From Pseudisothecium myosuroides (Eukaryota; Streptophyta; Bryopsida; Hypnales; Lembophyllaceae), in NCBI GenBank assembly GCA_951799445.1, contig OX637292.1:4591296-4655295 (forward strand): a stretch of 64,000 nt of DNA, written 5' to 3'. Below are positions 46,616-57,972 of this stretch, one piece after another (position 1 is the stretch's first letter; the number at the start of each line of letters is the position of its first letter). The translations under genes and the position numbers were made by a program. The notes beneath the pieces were generated by a model, which was given only the letters and a program-made list of their open reading frames with translations, searched no databases and had not been told where the DNA came from.

Positions 46616-47639
46616 CCCTGAAGTGCTGGACTGATAACTGCGGATGGGAATTGACAAACGGACCTACTACCGCATGTTCTCGGACAATCAAAATCCTGAA
46701 TCACAGGAGGCGACAGTGAGGCGCAAGCTCTTTCGGGTTTGCAAGTGATGTCGTCTAGGATCTTGAAAAGCATCAAAATGAAGAAAAAACAGGAGCGATG
46801 ATGAATTCCTACCGTGATTGAAGAGAGTGTGGCTATTATTCAAAGAAGGGCAACTACAGTCAAGGATTCAAAAAACTTTATGAACGAATGGCACGGAAAA
46901 AGTGAACATCAATTTCGGGAATCCTATAGCAAAGCAATGTTCACATCGATTAAGGCGGGCTAATTGTAGGAGATTATTGCGCATACAGATCTTGCAATCC
47001 ATTTCTGGTAGTGCTGTACAAAAAAAAGAACAGTACCCAACGGATAAGTATCCTAGCTTCAGACTTCGAATCCGCCTATTTTATGAAAAGAAAGATCACC
47101 AAGAGCGTACTGACTTACTACTTGAATGGATGTGCAGCAAAAAAAAAACGAATGGTGAAAACATTGGCCATGGAGAGCATGATTTCTGTTTTTTTTAGCC
47201 TGGAAGATTGGTCCAGTAGCCCGCCTCCAACGTGCACTATGTGGGCAACATGAACTCGGTTGCCCACCATGAATTTTGCAAACGGGCCTGCCTGCAGACC
47301 TGACCATTTGGCGCAGCAGGTCGAACTCCTAGCTCCTACCATGCTGCCTTGTGCCCGCCCTTGGCTGGTTTGCAACTCCCGCTCCCCTTTTCGTCTGCAG
47401 GGACAACTCTCTCCACGCTCGCTTCTGCTGGAAGGCCCAGGGCCTGTCCTGAAACGTCTGCTCACTGGGACTGTATTTGCACTGCTTCACAACTGCTTCT
47501 AAGTTGATGGATATGAAGAAAACTTTGAGCAAATTCTTCTGTATGACCAAAAGGAAAAAACTAATAAATAAAATACTGCACGATATACTTGTATTTCCTT
47601 ATATGTACAACAAAGTAAAAAAGAAAAGAAAAAGAAAGA
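46616..47639. other. Unit 2-specific sequence, no gene seen
   Basis: The first 30 bases align to unit 1 (3287 onward); the rest has no unit 1 match. A GC-rich stretch at 47210-47440 contains a short hairpin (GTGGGCAAC / GTTGCCCAC at 47239-47269). It may be part of the piggyBac-derived insertion, but I could not find its ends. Confidence 0.4.
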
Positions 47640-50494
47640 CATGGTCACGATTGCAATAGAGCTTGTCACCAGTGATGATCCCAGTAACAACTTTCCTTTA
47701 CAAACATATCCTTGACAACTGAGATATGCTTGATTAGTTCTTCTACCACAGAAAACACAATTTTCCCTCTTGTTTCCCATGCTTTTTGTCCCATGTGCCA
47801 CCGCCACGTGTGGTAGCAATTTTGAATAGCCTTGCGTTCTTCCAGCCCAATTAGCAACCAAATCCTTTGCCAACTGCACTTGGAAATTCAAATGTGTCAA
47901 AGGCTCCTCTAACATAAAAAAACTTGTATCACAGTGAATTATCCAAGCATTGTATATAGTTGTCTCCAACAAATAAAAAAATAACCTATGCTACCACTTG
48001 TGGCTTCTAGTGAGACACAAGTATCACCCCCTCAGTTGATTTGCGGTATCAACTCCCCTCGTATTTTGAGTATACTGCAAATGCATTGGACCGGTCACTA
48101 CTTTTTGTTTTTTCTTTCTAATTCTCCGGTAAACAAATTGTTTTGGCCCTGGAGGTGAAATGGGTTCCGCATGGGTTGACAAAAGAACAACAGCATTCTT
48201 GTCTTTCCAGACCGCACAACATATATTCCCTTCTTCATGCATGCGGTAGTCAATCCACCCATAATGTTGTTTCTTTGTAATATCTCTTGCAAACATAGAC
48301 CTTGGCACATATTTTTGATTTGCTCTCAATGTCCCCGTTGCCATGATCCCGTCCGTCCATAAATCTAGGAATAAGGAAACCGATGTGAAAAAATTGTCCG
48401 TTGTCACAATATGGCCCCTTCCTCCCAATTCTTTTAGAAGATGCTTCACAACATTTTTACCTTGAAGACCTTCACCCTTGCCACTATGTTGGGGAGGGTT
48501 TTCTATGGACAATTCCTCCTGGGGACTCCCATCACTCTCCATGCCTTCATCGTGTGGATTTCCTTCTCTTCCACAATACACCTGGAAATTCCACACGTAT
48601 TTGGATAAGGCATCTGCAGCGGTCCAAACTTTGAAGCCAAAACAAACAGGCTTGTTCGGCATGTATTGGCGAATGGGGTTGTATTTGCCTTTATACATGA
48701 CCATGCTTTCATCAACCGTAAGTTGCTGGTTTGGTGTCCACATTTTCTTGAATCTGTCACAGACTTCGTCAATCATCCAACGTACTTTGTGGAGTTTATC
48801 ATACGTTGGACTATGCCGGTCCCTGACATCCTCAGGTGCTGTGGCCACATGCAAACACCTAGTGATAAGTTCAAATCTATCCCTCTTCATTGTTTGGGAT
48901 ATAATGTGGCAATGATAAAGTGGCTCCTCCTTAGACCTATACAACCTACAATTAGGCAATTTTTTGATTCCCATGAATAGAGATATGGACAGATAGGCCT
49001 GGAACTCCAAAAGGATAAAGGGAGTCCACTCTAGCCCCCCACGTGTTCTTCCATCCTCGTATATGACTTCAGAAGCATAAAAATTTGTCTCACGGACTAT
49101 TCTTCTCTGCATCTTTTGTGACCAAAACTTTTCAAATAAACCAATGATGGAGGGCAAACGGCCATAGGGGTGAGTGCAGCCAGGGGTTGGCCCTGTGAAT
49201 GGCAGAGGATCATGTTGGTAATGGGGTACATGAGAAATCCACTTGTCATAAGAAAAACATTCAAGCAAAGGATCCTCCAATTTGCCCTTGCCTTTCTGTG
49301 CTATGGAATAACGCCCTCCAGCACTTCTCCTGGACTTGGCCGTTTCTCTCTTAGGCCTGAACCATGAATCGGATGAGCTAGCGGAATTGTCATCCTGTTC
49401 TATAAATAGAACGGCTTCCTCAGACGCGCTTGCAGGGTCAACCGAACGGTCACATTCCCGCTGCGTTCCTCCCCCGGCCCTACCTCTCTTACGGTGACTG
49501 CTTGGCTGCCTCGCCTCTGGGTTCCCCGCAGGTGTCTTCTCTGGAGCTGATGCTCCCCCGCGTCCACGCCCTCCGCAGCGGCCGACGATACGTCTCTTCC
49601 GGTCCCCACGTTGATCACCCTGCGGCATACTGTTTGTGGTAAATTCTTTTGCCCTCGGACGCCCACTGGTCTGGAACTCTTGCTCCGAGAGAGTGGAGTT
49701 TGAGTCGTAGTGAGTCGGGTTAGACTGCCACCTTGAAGTCGGGAACTCTGTTGCCGGTGTCTCCGAATCCGTTTTTGTGTCATCGGAAGAGCACGGTGTT
49801 GTTTCTTCATCACTGTTGCTGAAGGCACCAAAATACTCTTCCGCAGAAAAGGGATGACTGTTGTACGGGAGGTCGGGCGATTCTTCGCGACTTCTAGAAC
49901 TAGGTAATCTTTCTCCGCATCTCCTTCCTACCTCGCCTTCTTCAGTCGCATTTTTTTTTGGTGTGATTGTGGCCTCTAGAGACGATGGATAGCCCCCTCG
50001 TATATTTCTTGTTCCACCCCATCTTCATATCTGACAGTGACAAATTTTTGTTTCGATTTTGTGTCTACTCTCTCTTTCACAATGTGCGCGTGAGCCCAGT
50101 GCTCCATGTCCATGTCTTCAGTAGCTTCGACAAGTTCTTCTAGTATGGTATTTCTCTGCACCCTAACTACTTGTACATTGAGAGGCGGGGGCACTGAGTT
50201 GCTCCTGGGACTGGAAGAGTTTGGTTTTTGTGTGTGGTTCACCTTGTGATTGGGGCAGGTTGTGACTGCCAGCGCTGGTGGAGGCCTGTTGGAAGAAGCT
50301 CTGGCCGACTTGTCCTTCATCATCGCAGAGGCGTTGCTCTCCACCGCCGGTGGTGCCAGTTCCTCCTGCTGCAACGCCTCGCATTGCTGGCTTCTGTTGT
50401 ATAGGGTTGGTTGAGATTCTCTCAGCGGGTGTGTCGAAGAAGTATGGATGACTACATGCCAAGCTCTGGAGCAAGCTAGATTTCTCAGCTTCAT
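47640..50494 (-). pseudogene. piggyBac transposase gene, inactivated
   Basis: The main frame (49628 to 48024) carries the piggyBac DDE fold: LTVDESMVMYKGKY (first Asp), HIVTTDNFFTS (second Asp) and NTRGVDTANQLRG (third Asp); counting from 49628 these are residues 306, 411 and 527. The usual fourth acidic position is Asn (TANQ). A TGA (48024-48026) follows directly, then TAG (47991-47993); past both, the same frame gives LTRSHKW, LETTIYNAWIIH and a Cys-rich tail (CVFCGRR...YLSCQGYVC), matching the family's C-terminus. Upstream, the frame continues as an acidic, Ser-rich region without needing the 49628 ATG. A second frame (50494-49976) ending in VTVRYEDGVEQEIYEG joins it at a five-base G/C run (49993-49997), suggesting a one-base frameshift; an intron is the alternative. 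An active enzyme from this copy is unlikely. Confidence 0.85.
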
Positions 50495-50514
50495 TGTCGT
50501 TGTCCCGCTCCACT

Positions 50515-51000
50515 TTTGGAAATGGGAAAATGTGGTCCCTCAGTGTGTCGTCTACTTCCTTAGAGAATCCATGAGCATGTCCTTCAGGCCTCCTCTGAGA
50601 CTAGCCAAGGAGTTTTGAAGCCCAGCTGCACCAAAGCAAACGCAAGTGCTGTGGTGAGGTATCAAAGGGCTCACTCTTGTCTTTCTTGAGTTTTGGGAGA
50701 TCCAACAAATAACTTTCATCTAACATTCCTAGCAAGTATTCTATTTTCCATTTCCTTGTTTTCTGTTTGGTAAGGAGGTGTGTGACAATGATTCCTGCTT
50801 CTAAAGCACACCACTCTAGAAATGGAGGTGGAGGAGGGAGGATGGAATTGTACAGTGACTTTCTTCTTGGTTTTGGCATGATATCAAATTTGCTATATAA
50901 CTATCTGCAAGAGTGCTTCAAGTATTGGAATTCAGTTTTAGAACCTAAGCAATTGTTTCTATGGCTGTCTTTAGCTAGTTGTTTGACAGGCAAGCCACAG
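50515..51000. other. Sequence upstream of the transposase relic
   Basis: No supported gene. It probably belongs to the same insertion as the transposase (no unit 1 counterpart), but terminal repeats were not identified. Confidence 0.35.
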
Positions 51001-51225
51001 TTTGATAGGCAAGCATGGTTCCGTGGACAAGCAAATTTTGGCAGGCAAACAGGGTTCGGCAGGCAAGTGAAACGGGGTTCTTCGGCAGGGAAGGAGACGC
51101 TCTCAGGAAGGAGACAAGGGATAATTGGGCAGGCTAGCAGGGAAGGGATCGCTTTGCAAGCAAGGAGGCAAGGCACGGTTTGGCAGGCAAGCAAGCAAGA
51201 AAGAGTTCGACAAGCAAGCAGGTAA
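51000..51225. repeat. Degenerate purine-rich minisatellite
   Basis: About ten irregular units of 16-27 bp share the core GGCAGGCAAGC. The plus-strand frame through it is repetitive (GRQ/RQA) and not convincing as a protein. Confidence 0.6.
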
Positions 51226-51789
51226 ATTTCTGTATGTGCTGCTTTGTTTGCTTTGCTAGTAGTTTGGGAGTGTGAACAGTTGCTTTCTTTGGACGTTTCT
51301 TTGTAATGAGAGATTCTGCTTTGTTTCAGGGTTTGTCCTGTAGTGGAGTTTGGCTGATCCTCTCCTACCGAGTGGAGTGAAGGCGTAGATCAGAGCTCCA
51401 GAAGCGTTGTCTCGAGCCATAATGGTTTGAGACTGTTCAACACTTGCTCAATGCAAACGTTGGTTCCGTATGAACAGTGGCAGACTGTCTTCATCCAACG
51501 TCTAACTTTCCCACCACCATGAACTACCCCCGCTGTGACATGGCACCATGCCCGACTCTCGGATATTTGTTATTCCATGGAACATTTTAGTCTCGGGCGG
51601 ATTTAGAGCTGTTGACAAATTTTTGTAGGTCTGCCAGTATAGTGCACTTGGTCAAATGGTGTGCCCGCAAGTGTCTCGTATATATCCCATACCGTTTTTA
51701 TGACGGTAATCTAAATTAACTTCACACAATGACTTCGTTGCATGTGCTTGCAAGCGCAAACTGTTCATAAGTCGGCTACTAAGCTGTCA
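51226..51789. other. Intergenic, no gene seen
   Basis: Unit 2-specific sequence between the minisatellite and the MITE; nothing recognisable. Confidence 0.4.
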
Positions 51790-51793
51790 TTAA

Positions 51794-52724
51794 CCCCTAA
51801 AGGACCGAGGCCTTTTTTCTGCCAAAAAACACTGAAAACTGCCATTTCTATAGCAAAGAGTAAAAAAAATTGAAAAATGTTTTTTTTTCACATCCAACCA
51901 TAGGATCTTACACCTAACTAATATAAAAATGTGTGGAATTTTTTTTAGAATTTTTGACCGCACAGATTGCAAGATATTTGCATTTAAAGTGAAAAAAACA
52001 AGTTTTTCAGCACATTGCGGGACTAGATTTTTTGACTTTAAACATTTTTAACTTAAAATTTTTGCACTACAAAGTTTTGAGGTTTTAATTGTTATAGTGG
52101 AGGATTGAGTTGAGAGTCTAGGAAAAAAAAAATTCAAAAAAAACTTAATTATCATTCTTAAAAAAATTGTTAAGTAGATGTAGGTACAAGATAGAAGGAA
52201 AATCTAAAAAATTCATATATTTTAGATGGAATTAAAATGCACTAATCGCAATGGTGAGATTGTTCTAGAAAGTAAACTAGACCATGCAAAAGAAAGTTTT
52301 TGAAAAATTTGAAAAATTGCATTCAGAAATGAATCCTAAAGTTATTTTTTTCAAGAAGATGCTTTAACTGCCCGAAAAACAAGAATGTCCATAACTTTCT
52401 TGTAACATATCCAAATGAAATGAATCAAAGCTTTCCAAATAGCCAAAAATATAATCTATGAGAAAAAAAATATTAAAAAAAAAAAATTCAAATTTTTGTC
52501 TATTTTTTTTTGCTGCCCAAGCTGCCCCCCGTCCCCTATTTTGAGCTTGTATGGTCATAACTTTTTTTCCCGAGCACCGACTGTGAAAAAAATTATATTC
52601 CCTTGAAGCTAATCAGTTTTTCTATCTTAAAAAAAAGTTTCAAAAAATCACAACAAAAATTCAGCCTGTAGGTACCTGCCCAAAATCCCATTTGTCCCCC
52701 GTAGGGACAATGGTCCTTTAGAGG
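51794..52724. mobile_element. TTAA-flanked MITE family 1, copy E (931 bp)
   Basis: TTAA at 51790-51793 and 52725-52728; ends CCCCTAAAGGACCGAGGC and TGGTCCTTTAGAGG (one change from the perfect repeat). Same orientation as copy D at 29614. It lies about 1.3 kb from the piggyBac relic. Confidence 0.88.
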
Positions 52725-52728
52725 TTAA

Positions 52729-53068
52729 AAAGGTGGATGATAAATCTTCTTATTTTTTCATCTGCACCCAAGAAATGTCATCCAAACGCCACAAATTGGT
52801 GCTGGCGTCGCTTCTAACGTCTCGCGTAGACAACATTGGAACACATCTACTCCGTATTATATTAAACCCCTGATGACCCAACCGACAATTTTTTGGTCAC
52901 TGCCCCTCTTTTTTGAGCTTCCCGTTCTCAAATTTTGAATTTTTCTTCCAATGAAAATTATGACTAGGAAATAGACTGCATTACAAATTCAATGGCTATA
53001 GTTTCATCAAATTTCAAGTTAAACTCCGCTTTATGGAATTTCTAAAAGTTAAGTGGTGTAGTGTCACT
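52729..53068. other. Intergenic, no gene seen
   Basis: A TTAAACCCCTGATGACCC at 52862 resembles a piggyBac-type end but has no partner. Otherwise nothing. Confidence 0.4.
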
Positions 53069-53208
53069 ATAAGAAACCCGTGTTTTTCTTGACGGATTTT
53101 TCTAGACATCCACCTGTTTTCATGTTAAAAATAACGTCAGACGTAACATGAAAATAGGTGGATGTCTAGAAAAATCCATCAAGAAAAACATGGATTTCTT
53201 AAAGTGTG
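53069..53208. mobile_element. 138-bp hairpin MITE with CACTATAAGAA ends
   Basis: Two 63-bp arms (from CACTATAAGAAACCC to CATGTTA, and the complement ending TTCTTAAAGTG) differ at only a few bases, with a spacer of about 12 bp. TGTAGT follows the right end and occurs just before the left end, a possible target duplication. Confidence 0.7.
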
Positions 53209-53944
53209 TAGTCTATAGCTCATTTTTTTGGATTCAGTGTGGACATAGACTGAAAAGTCAATTAACCAATGCGATTGTTGCCCACCTCAAAAAGGTTAAA
53301 TCCATCTTGAAAAAGGGCAAATCCACGGAATAAAGAGAACACAAGTGTACCCACTTTTTGTTTTTCTTTACAAACACTACTTTCATTAATTTCAGTGACC
53401 ACCGTGCATTTCAAGGTCCACCATAAATTGAAAAGTACTTGAAATGTTGTCAAATTTTAGATGAGCATTCTTGACTCTCTTTGTCTTTCATTGAGCACAA
53501 AAAGGTCATCATTTCAAAATATTATCATTAAAATATGCTCCTTCAAAGTGCGTTGCCATATTTTACCACTGACCCCAAATAAAACTTCAATCTTACATAT
53601 CTACTAAGTTGTGCAATCAAACAATCTAAATTTTTTTGAAGTGGTCACTCTCAATGTGAACTTCAAGATCCTACAATTTATTTTATCTATCTCCAAAAAA
53701 ATGAGCAAAAGAATTGCTCAAGTTTTTGGCAATTTTCGCCCATTTTAAAAGTACACTCCTTGATACAACCCCTTCGGATCATCAAGAATTAAGTATGTTA
53801 AATTGTCCCATTCTTATCCCATATATCATCCAAGTATTTCATCCAATTTTCACAATGAAAATCCAGACACAAGGCAAGAGTCTTTTGAATGAACAATAAT
53901 GTTCAAAATGCAATGATTGAAATCCTATGCTACCAACTTTCAAT
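53209..53944. other. Intergenic, no gene seen
   Basis: Short frames on both strands near 53148-53899 have no motifs. Sequence joins duplication block B at about 53945. Confidence 0.4.
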
Positions 53945-54004
53945 TAACACTTATGAAAATTGATTTCTTTGAAATGTAACATTAACAGTGACTTTTATAA
54001 GTAT

Positions 54005-54655
54005 TCATACACTTCAAAAATTACCATAGCTAATTGAGGAATTAGATATTTCTAATAAATTTTGAACTTGTTGAATTACAAGTAAGAGAACTATATAAAA
54101 TGATTGTTAAAAAAAATTCAAAATATTTTTTATTTTTTAATAATTTAATCAAACTCATAAGCAGATTTTTCTTAATATGTCAATTTTTTTCAATTTTTTT
54201 TAATAAATTGAATGAGAATTCTTTTTAGAATTTTCTCATAAGAATTTCATGAATTTTAAAATTTCATTGAGTGAAAAATTGTTGACTAAACGACTCCAAG
54301 TTTTTACATCTCTTATAAGTCATTCCAAAAATAAATAAAAAATCGTGAAAATAATATATAAAAATTTTATACACTTTTCAAATTTTCCACAATTTTGAGA
54401 GACTTTTGGAGTGAATTATAAAAAAATTGTGAAAAGAATTTTCATTTCAATTATTAAAAAAAAAATTGAAAAGAAATTACTTGTATTAAAAGGGTTTTTT
54501 CACTCATAAGTTTGATTAAATTATTAAAAAATAAAAAATATTTTACAATTTTTGAAAATTTGTTTTATATAATTGTGTTACTTGTCTTAGAGCATACCTA
54601 AATTTTGTTTTGAATCTCTAATTTCTCAATTAGCTATAACAATTTTGTAAGTATA
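54005..54655. mobile_element. Foldback element, about 650 bp
   Basis: Inverted arms run inward from GTATTCATACACTTC / GTATACTTACAAAAT and contain ATAGCTAATTGAG on both sides, then 'tttttaataatttaatcaaac' and its complement near the centre. The unit 1 position is empty (about 3830). Non-coding and very AT-rich. Confidence 0.65.
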
Positions 54656-55663
54656 CAAAACATTTTGAGAGTCATTGTCAGTTTTGTAAGTTCAAAAGTA
54701 AAAATATAATTTAAGAAAAATAAACAATAAAATTGCAAAAAATTGGAATAATCATTCATCCAAGTTGGTTGAATAAAAGAGTCTATAGTAGTTTGATGTG
54801 ATTCTTCTACACACCAAGCCATTATACTTGCTTTTGAAGTGCTTGGATATTCTTATTGATGCACACGGCATCATTGATTCATTGGATCTTTGTTTAAAAA
54901 ACTTCTCAAAAGTCTCAGTGTACTCTTGACATCTTTGAATCCTACACCTTTTTTCAACTTTCTTCAATTTTATCACAACTTTTTCCAACTTTAATTTCTA
55001 ACTTTGTCACAACTTCTTCAACTTTATCACTTATGACTTATCAACGTCAAATCAGTGAAGTAGGGGGCTGAACATTTCATATTACCTAATACTGAACACT
55101 TGATAGTGTATATTTTACGGGAGTGCAAATCTCTATAACATATACTACCTCTGTCCCACTAAAAACCTCCAAAAAAATTTCTGCAAAGGATTAGTTCTAT
55201 GTTAGTCTTTGTACCAGTGATATATGCATTCATACACACTTAATCCATCTTCTAATTTTTTTTCAAGATCTCCAGCTTAGAATCCATTATTTTGGCACCC
55301 AAAATCCATGTGGAAAGTATCAAGTTTGAATGTAGCTCACAAATGTTGCCGGTGCTCATAGCTAGATAGCAAGTCTTGTCGTCTAAATTTTTGAATTGCC
55401 AATTTGGATCCAAGTGAATCACAATTTGAGGATCCAAATCAATCTTGCCTCAATTTCTCACAGTCCACTAGCAAGTGAATCACAATTGAGGCAAGATTGA
55501 TTTGGATCCTGATTTACTCAGCTCATATGCAATTCTAAAATGGATATTGAAACATTGTCAGTTTGGATTCCCATTGAGCAGTATGAACTGTGAAACTAGT
55601 TCGGCTACACTTATCGAAATACTAGTTACCTGAATCTCCATTGAAGAGACCATGATCACTTAA

Positions 55664-56547
55664 TTTTTTTTTGAAAAGAACGGTGGTCATTAAAAAACCC
55701 AAAAGGGAAAAAAAGGTACACTAGTCCGGCTCACGTGGACGTCTTAACCTGGGAGGCAGGTTAAGTGATAAGTGCTACTCGGGCTTGTATAGAGAACCAG
55801 AGCAAAAGACATTGTTTTTACACCAAGTATCTTTGAAGCTCTCACAGAGGGAGCTACGTTTGTCTTCGCCACAACGACTGTAAGGTAGGGGGCTGTAAAA
55901 GCGACCCTTTAAGAGCTGATTTGCATTTTGGGGGAAGCTAAACTCCTTAAAAAAAATTTCAGTAAATTTTCGTGGTAAGAAAAATGGAATTGGCATCTAA
56001 CCCAAGTCGTTTCATATTTTTTGGACATTCATGGAATTAGTTATGAATTTTTGAAGTTGAAAACACAGTGGTTTCTAAAAGCGACCCCCTCCTGAAATGT
56101 ACACTTCTGATACATGTTACAAGGCAGAATCTACCAGATCGCATTTAGAGACAGGTCGCTTTTACAGCCCCCTACCTTAGAAGGTAAGAATATGGTTTCT
56201 GTGGGTCATCCCAGCCTGGATGGTATCTTGCCAAGCTAAAACGCAAATGCTAGTGGTGTTGATGGCTTCGCCATCAAAGATAAGCCTGTTACGAGCGCAC
56301 CAGATTCTCCAGAGAGTCACTGCGCGAAGAATATCACCGGACATGTTGACTTGGTGATCAGCAAGAGTGTAAATTCCCTCCGAGTTGTGCGTTCCCTGAG
56401 AGATACCTGTAAGAGTCACCTTCCATGAAGGCAGGTCGTGAAGGCCGAGGGCGCGACAAGTCGGTTGGAATTTCCTCCATACATTGTGTGCTGTTCGGCA
56501 GGAGTGAAACAGGTGTTCGATGGTTTTCCTCGCATCCCGATTACAGC
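55664..56547 (-). mobile_element. 5'-truncated LINE retrotransposon with target duplication
   Basis: A 15-bp duplication, ACCATGATCACTTAA, flanks it (55649-55663 and 56548-56562), and the minus-strand 3' end carries an A-run (T9 at 55664-55672). The remaining coding part is the zinc-binding C-terminal region of a LINE reverse transcriptase protein: CNRDARKTIEHLFHSC with a later VW, then LWRIWCARNRLIFDG. The 5' part, including the polymerase, is missing. A TA-flanked MITE is inserted at 55883-56177, breaking the tail of the frame. Confidence 0.85.
55883..56177. mobile_element. TA-flanked MITE, 295 bp, perfect ends
   Basis: TA at 55881-55882 and 56178-56179; a perfect 24-bp inverted repeat beginning AGGTAGGGGGCTGTAAAAGC. 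It is nested in the LINE. Interior shared with 39737-40057. Confidence 0.88.
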
Positions 56548-57393
56548 ACCATGATCACTTAACTTGCCCCATTGAGGTCGTTCAACATAACAAATGCTTG
56601 CTGAATAGTCAAAATCAATAAACGGAGTTTATTACCATAGTGGTACACAAACTGTCTCTGATTTAGAGTTTTTGAATGGGACAGAGGGAGTATGAGGTTT
56701 TAACACTTGTGGAGGTAACTCTAATGAAGAGCTGACTGCACGTGTCCACATACACAGCTTGCGAGGATACATACCAAAACTTCTCTTAGAATATATGAGA
56801 AGAAAACTTTGCAGATTTGGCCTCCGAGCCCCTAAGACTTAGCTGACCATACGTTACTTGCACTTATCAAGATTTTACAGTCATGACAACAAGGTGTTCT
56901 TTTCCACACAGTATAGCGCATCTGAAACCAACGTTCTCCAGTGTGAATACAGGAACTAAGCCCGAAATGCATATGGAGTTTCTTCTAGTGACATTGAAAG
57001 ACTGATATATAACGCCCATAGCAGGGTGACAATTCAATGCTCATACAGATTCTCATCTTTCAACCTCTGTCCATAAATGGTCACATTTGTGCAGTATGAC
57101 AGACTATTCTTAATAACCCCGACAAGTGCACACGACCTTTTCCATTCGCTGATAACAGTCCAATTTCATTCTCCTGCTGCACAATGCAATAGTATTTCAA
57201 TGTCAAGGAATGTTGAAGATGGCAGACCATGAACACCACAAGCTCACTCTGCAATATACAGAACAGATTCCCATGGGGATCCATATGTAGCATCCAGAAA
57301 GAACAACGTTCAACCCTAAACCATCGATATTCGCCTTTGAAACCCTCATCACTGGTGTATATAATTTGTGGGAGACGAGACATAACCTACATC

Positions 57394-57741
57394 ATGCCCT
57401 CTCTCACCGCTGAAGTGCACAGTCGGCTGGTTCGTAGTTGGAGCTGCAGTGTAAGTAACTCACCATCTCGATCTGCATCAGTTGGCTGCAACTCAATTCC
57501 TTCAATTTGTACGCCGCAGCTTGCTTACACTGAAAAACCCTCAACTCCATGGGAAGTCAATCTTAACTTCATAAGGAATGCAAAGTACTCAAATCCGAGC
57601 TCGATCTCACACCGGTCGACCTCGTGGAACTCTACTGATTCTATGCAAGCGCTGGATGAACTAAATCCCCGAAGAAGAAGCTCTCGTTTAAGCAGAAAAG
57701 AAACCCATCGCCTCCTGAAGCTCACGCAAAAATCCACCTGA
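57394..57741 (+). CDS. Hypothetical 115-aa protein (unit 2 copy)
   Basis: Identical to the unit 1 product at 7373-7720. Here the frame is also open upstream from 57229, giving up to 170 codons, because TAC replaces the TAA of unit 1. The Ser/Arg-rich composition and lack of motifs leave its status open; a transcript would be needed. Confidence 0.25.
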   Translation: MPSLTAEVHSRLVRSWSCSVSNSPSRSASVGCNSIPSICTPQLAYTEKPSTPWEVNLNFIRNAKYSNPSSISHRSTSWNSTDSMQALDELNPRRRSSRLSRKETHRLLKLTQKST

Positions 57742-57972
57742 AATTATAATCCCTTAAAGTTGATGTACAATCCCTTAAAGTTAATTGTGACATAAAATTT
57801 AATCAAGATTTTAGAATCAGAATGATTAAAGCTTTTAATTGTGTTGCTATGAAGGCAACACACCTTAAAATGTCTATACTAGGTGTAACTATCTTTGGTG
57901 GGGTGGTGTAAACTTACCAATGGCATTAAAGACCAAACCTGTAGATTACAACTTTTATCATAGTTCTATATC

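Larger units (their letters stand above)
55145..56690. mobile_element. Stowaway-like element, 1.55 kb with nested insertions
   Basis: TA at 55143-55144 and 56691-56692; ends CTACCTCTGTCCCACT and, inverted, CTCCCTCTGTCCCATTC, typical of plant Stowaway/mariner MITEs. Unit 1 reads straight through (about 4222-4232), an empty site. Without the LINE insertion it would be about 650 bp. Confidence 0.8.
53945..56745. repeat. Segmental duplication block B, unit 2 copy (expanded)
   Basis: Matches 3776-4270 but is enlarged by the foldback at about 54005-54655 and the Stowaway-like nest at 55145-56690. Confidence 0.7.

Noticed and set aside
49400..49831. 143-codon frame overlapping the transposase N-terminal region
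   Set aside because: It is out of frame with the transposase. The transposase frame itself reads through the same region as an acidic, Ser-rich segment, so this is a shadow.
50767..51225. 152-codon plus-strand frame with Gly-Arg-Gln repeats
   Set aside because: It is produced by the degenerate GGCAGGCAAGC minisatellite, with irregular unit lengths and no domain.
46616..52860. Terminal repeats of an autonomous piggyBac element (TTAACCCTGAAGTG at 46612; TTAAACCCCTGATG at 52862)
   Set aside because: The two are not inverted matches, and the first aligns to unit 1 sequence, so neither can be assigned as an element end.
54752..54988. 78-codon basic frame (KLKKVEKRCRIQRCQEYTE)
   Set aside because: Not kept open in the unit 1 counterpart (3986-4204 region) and matches no family I recognise.
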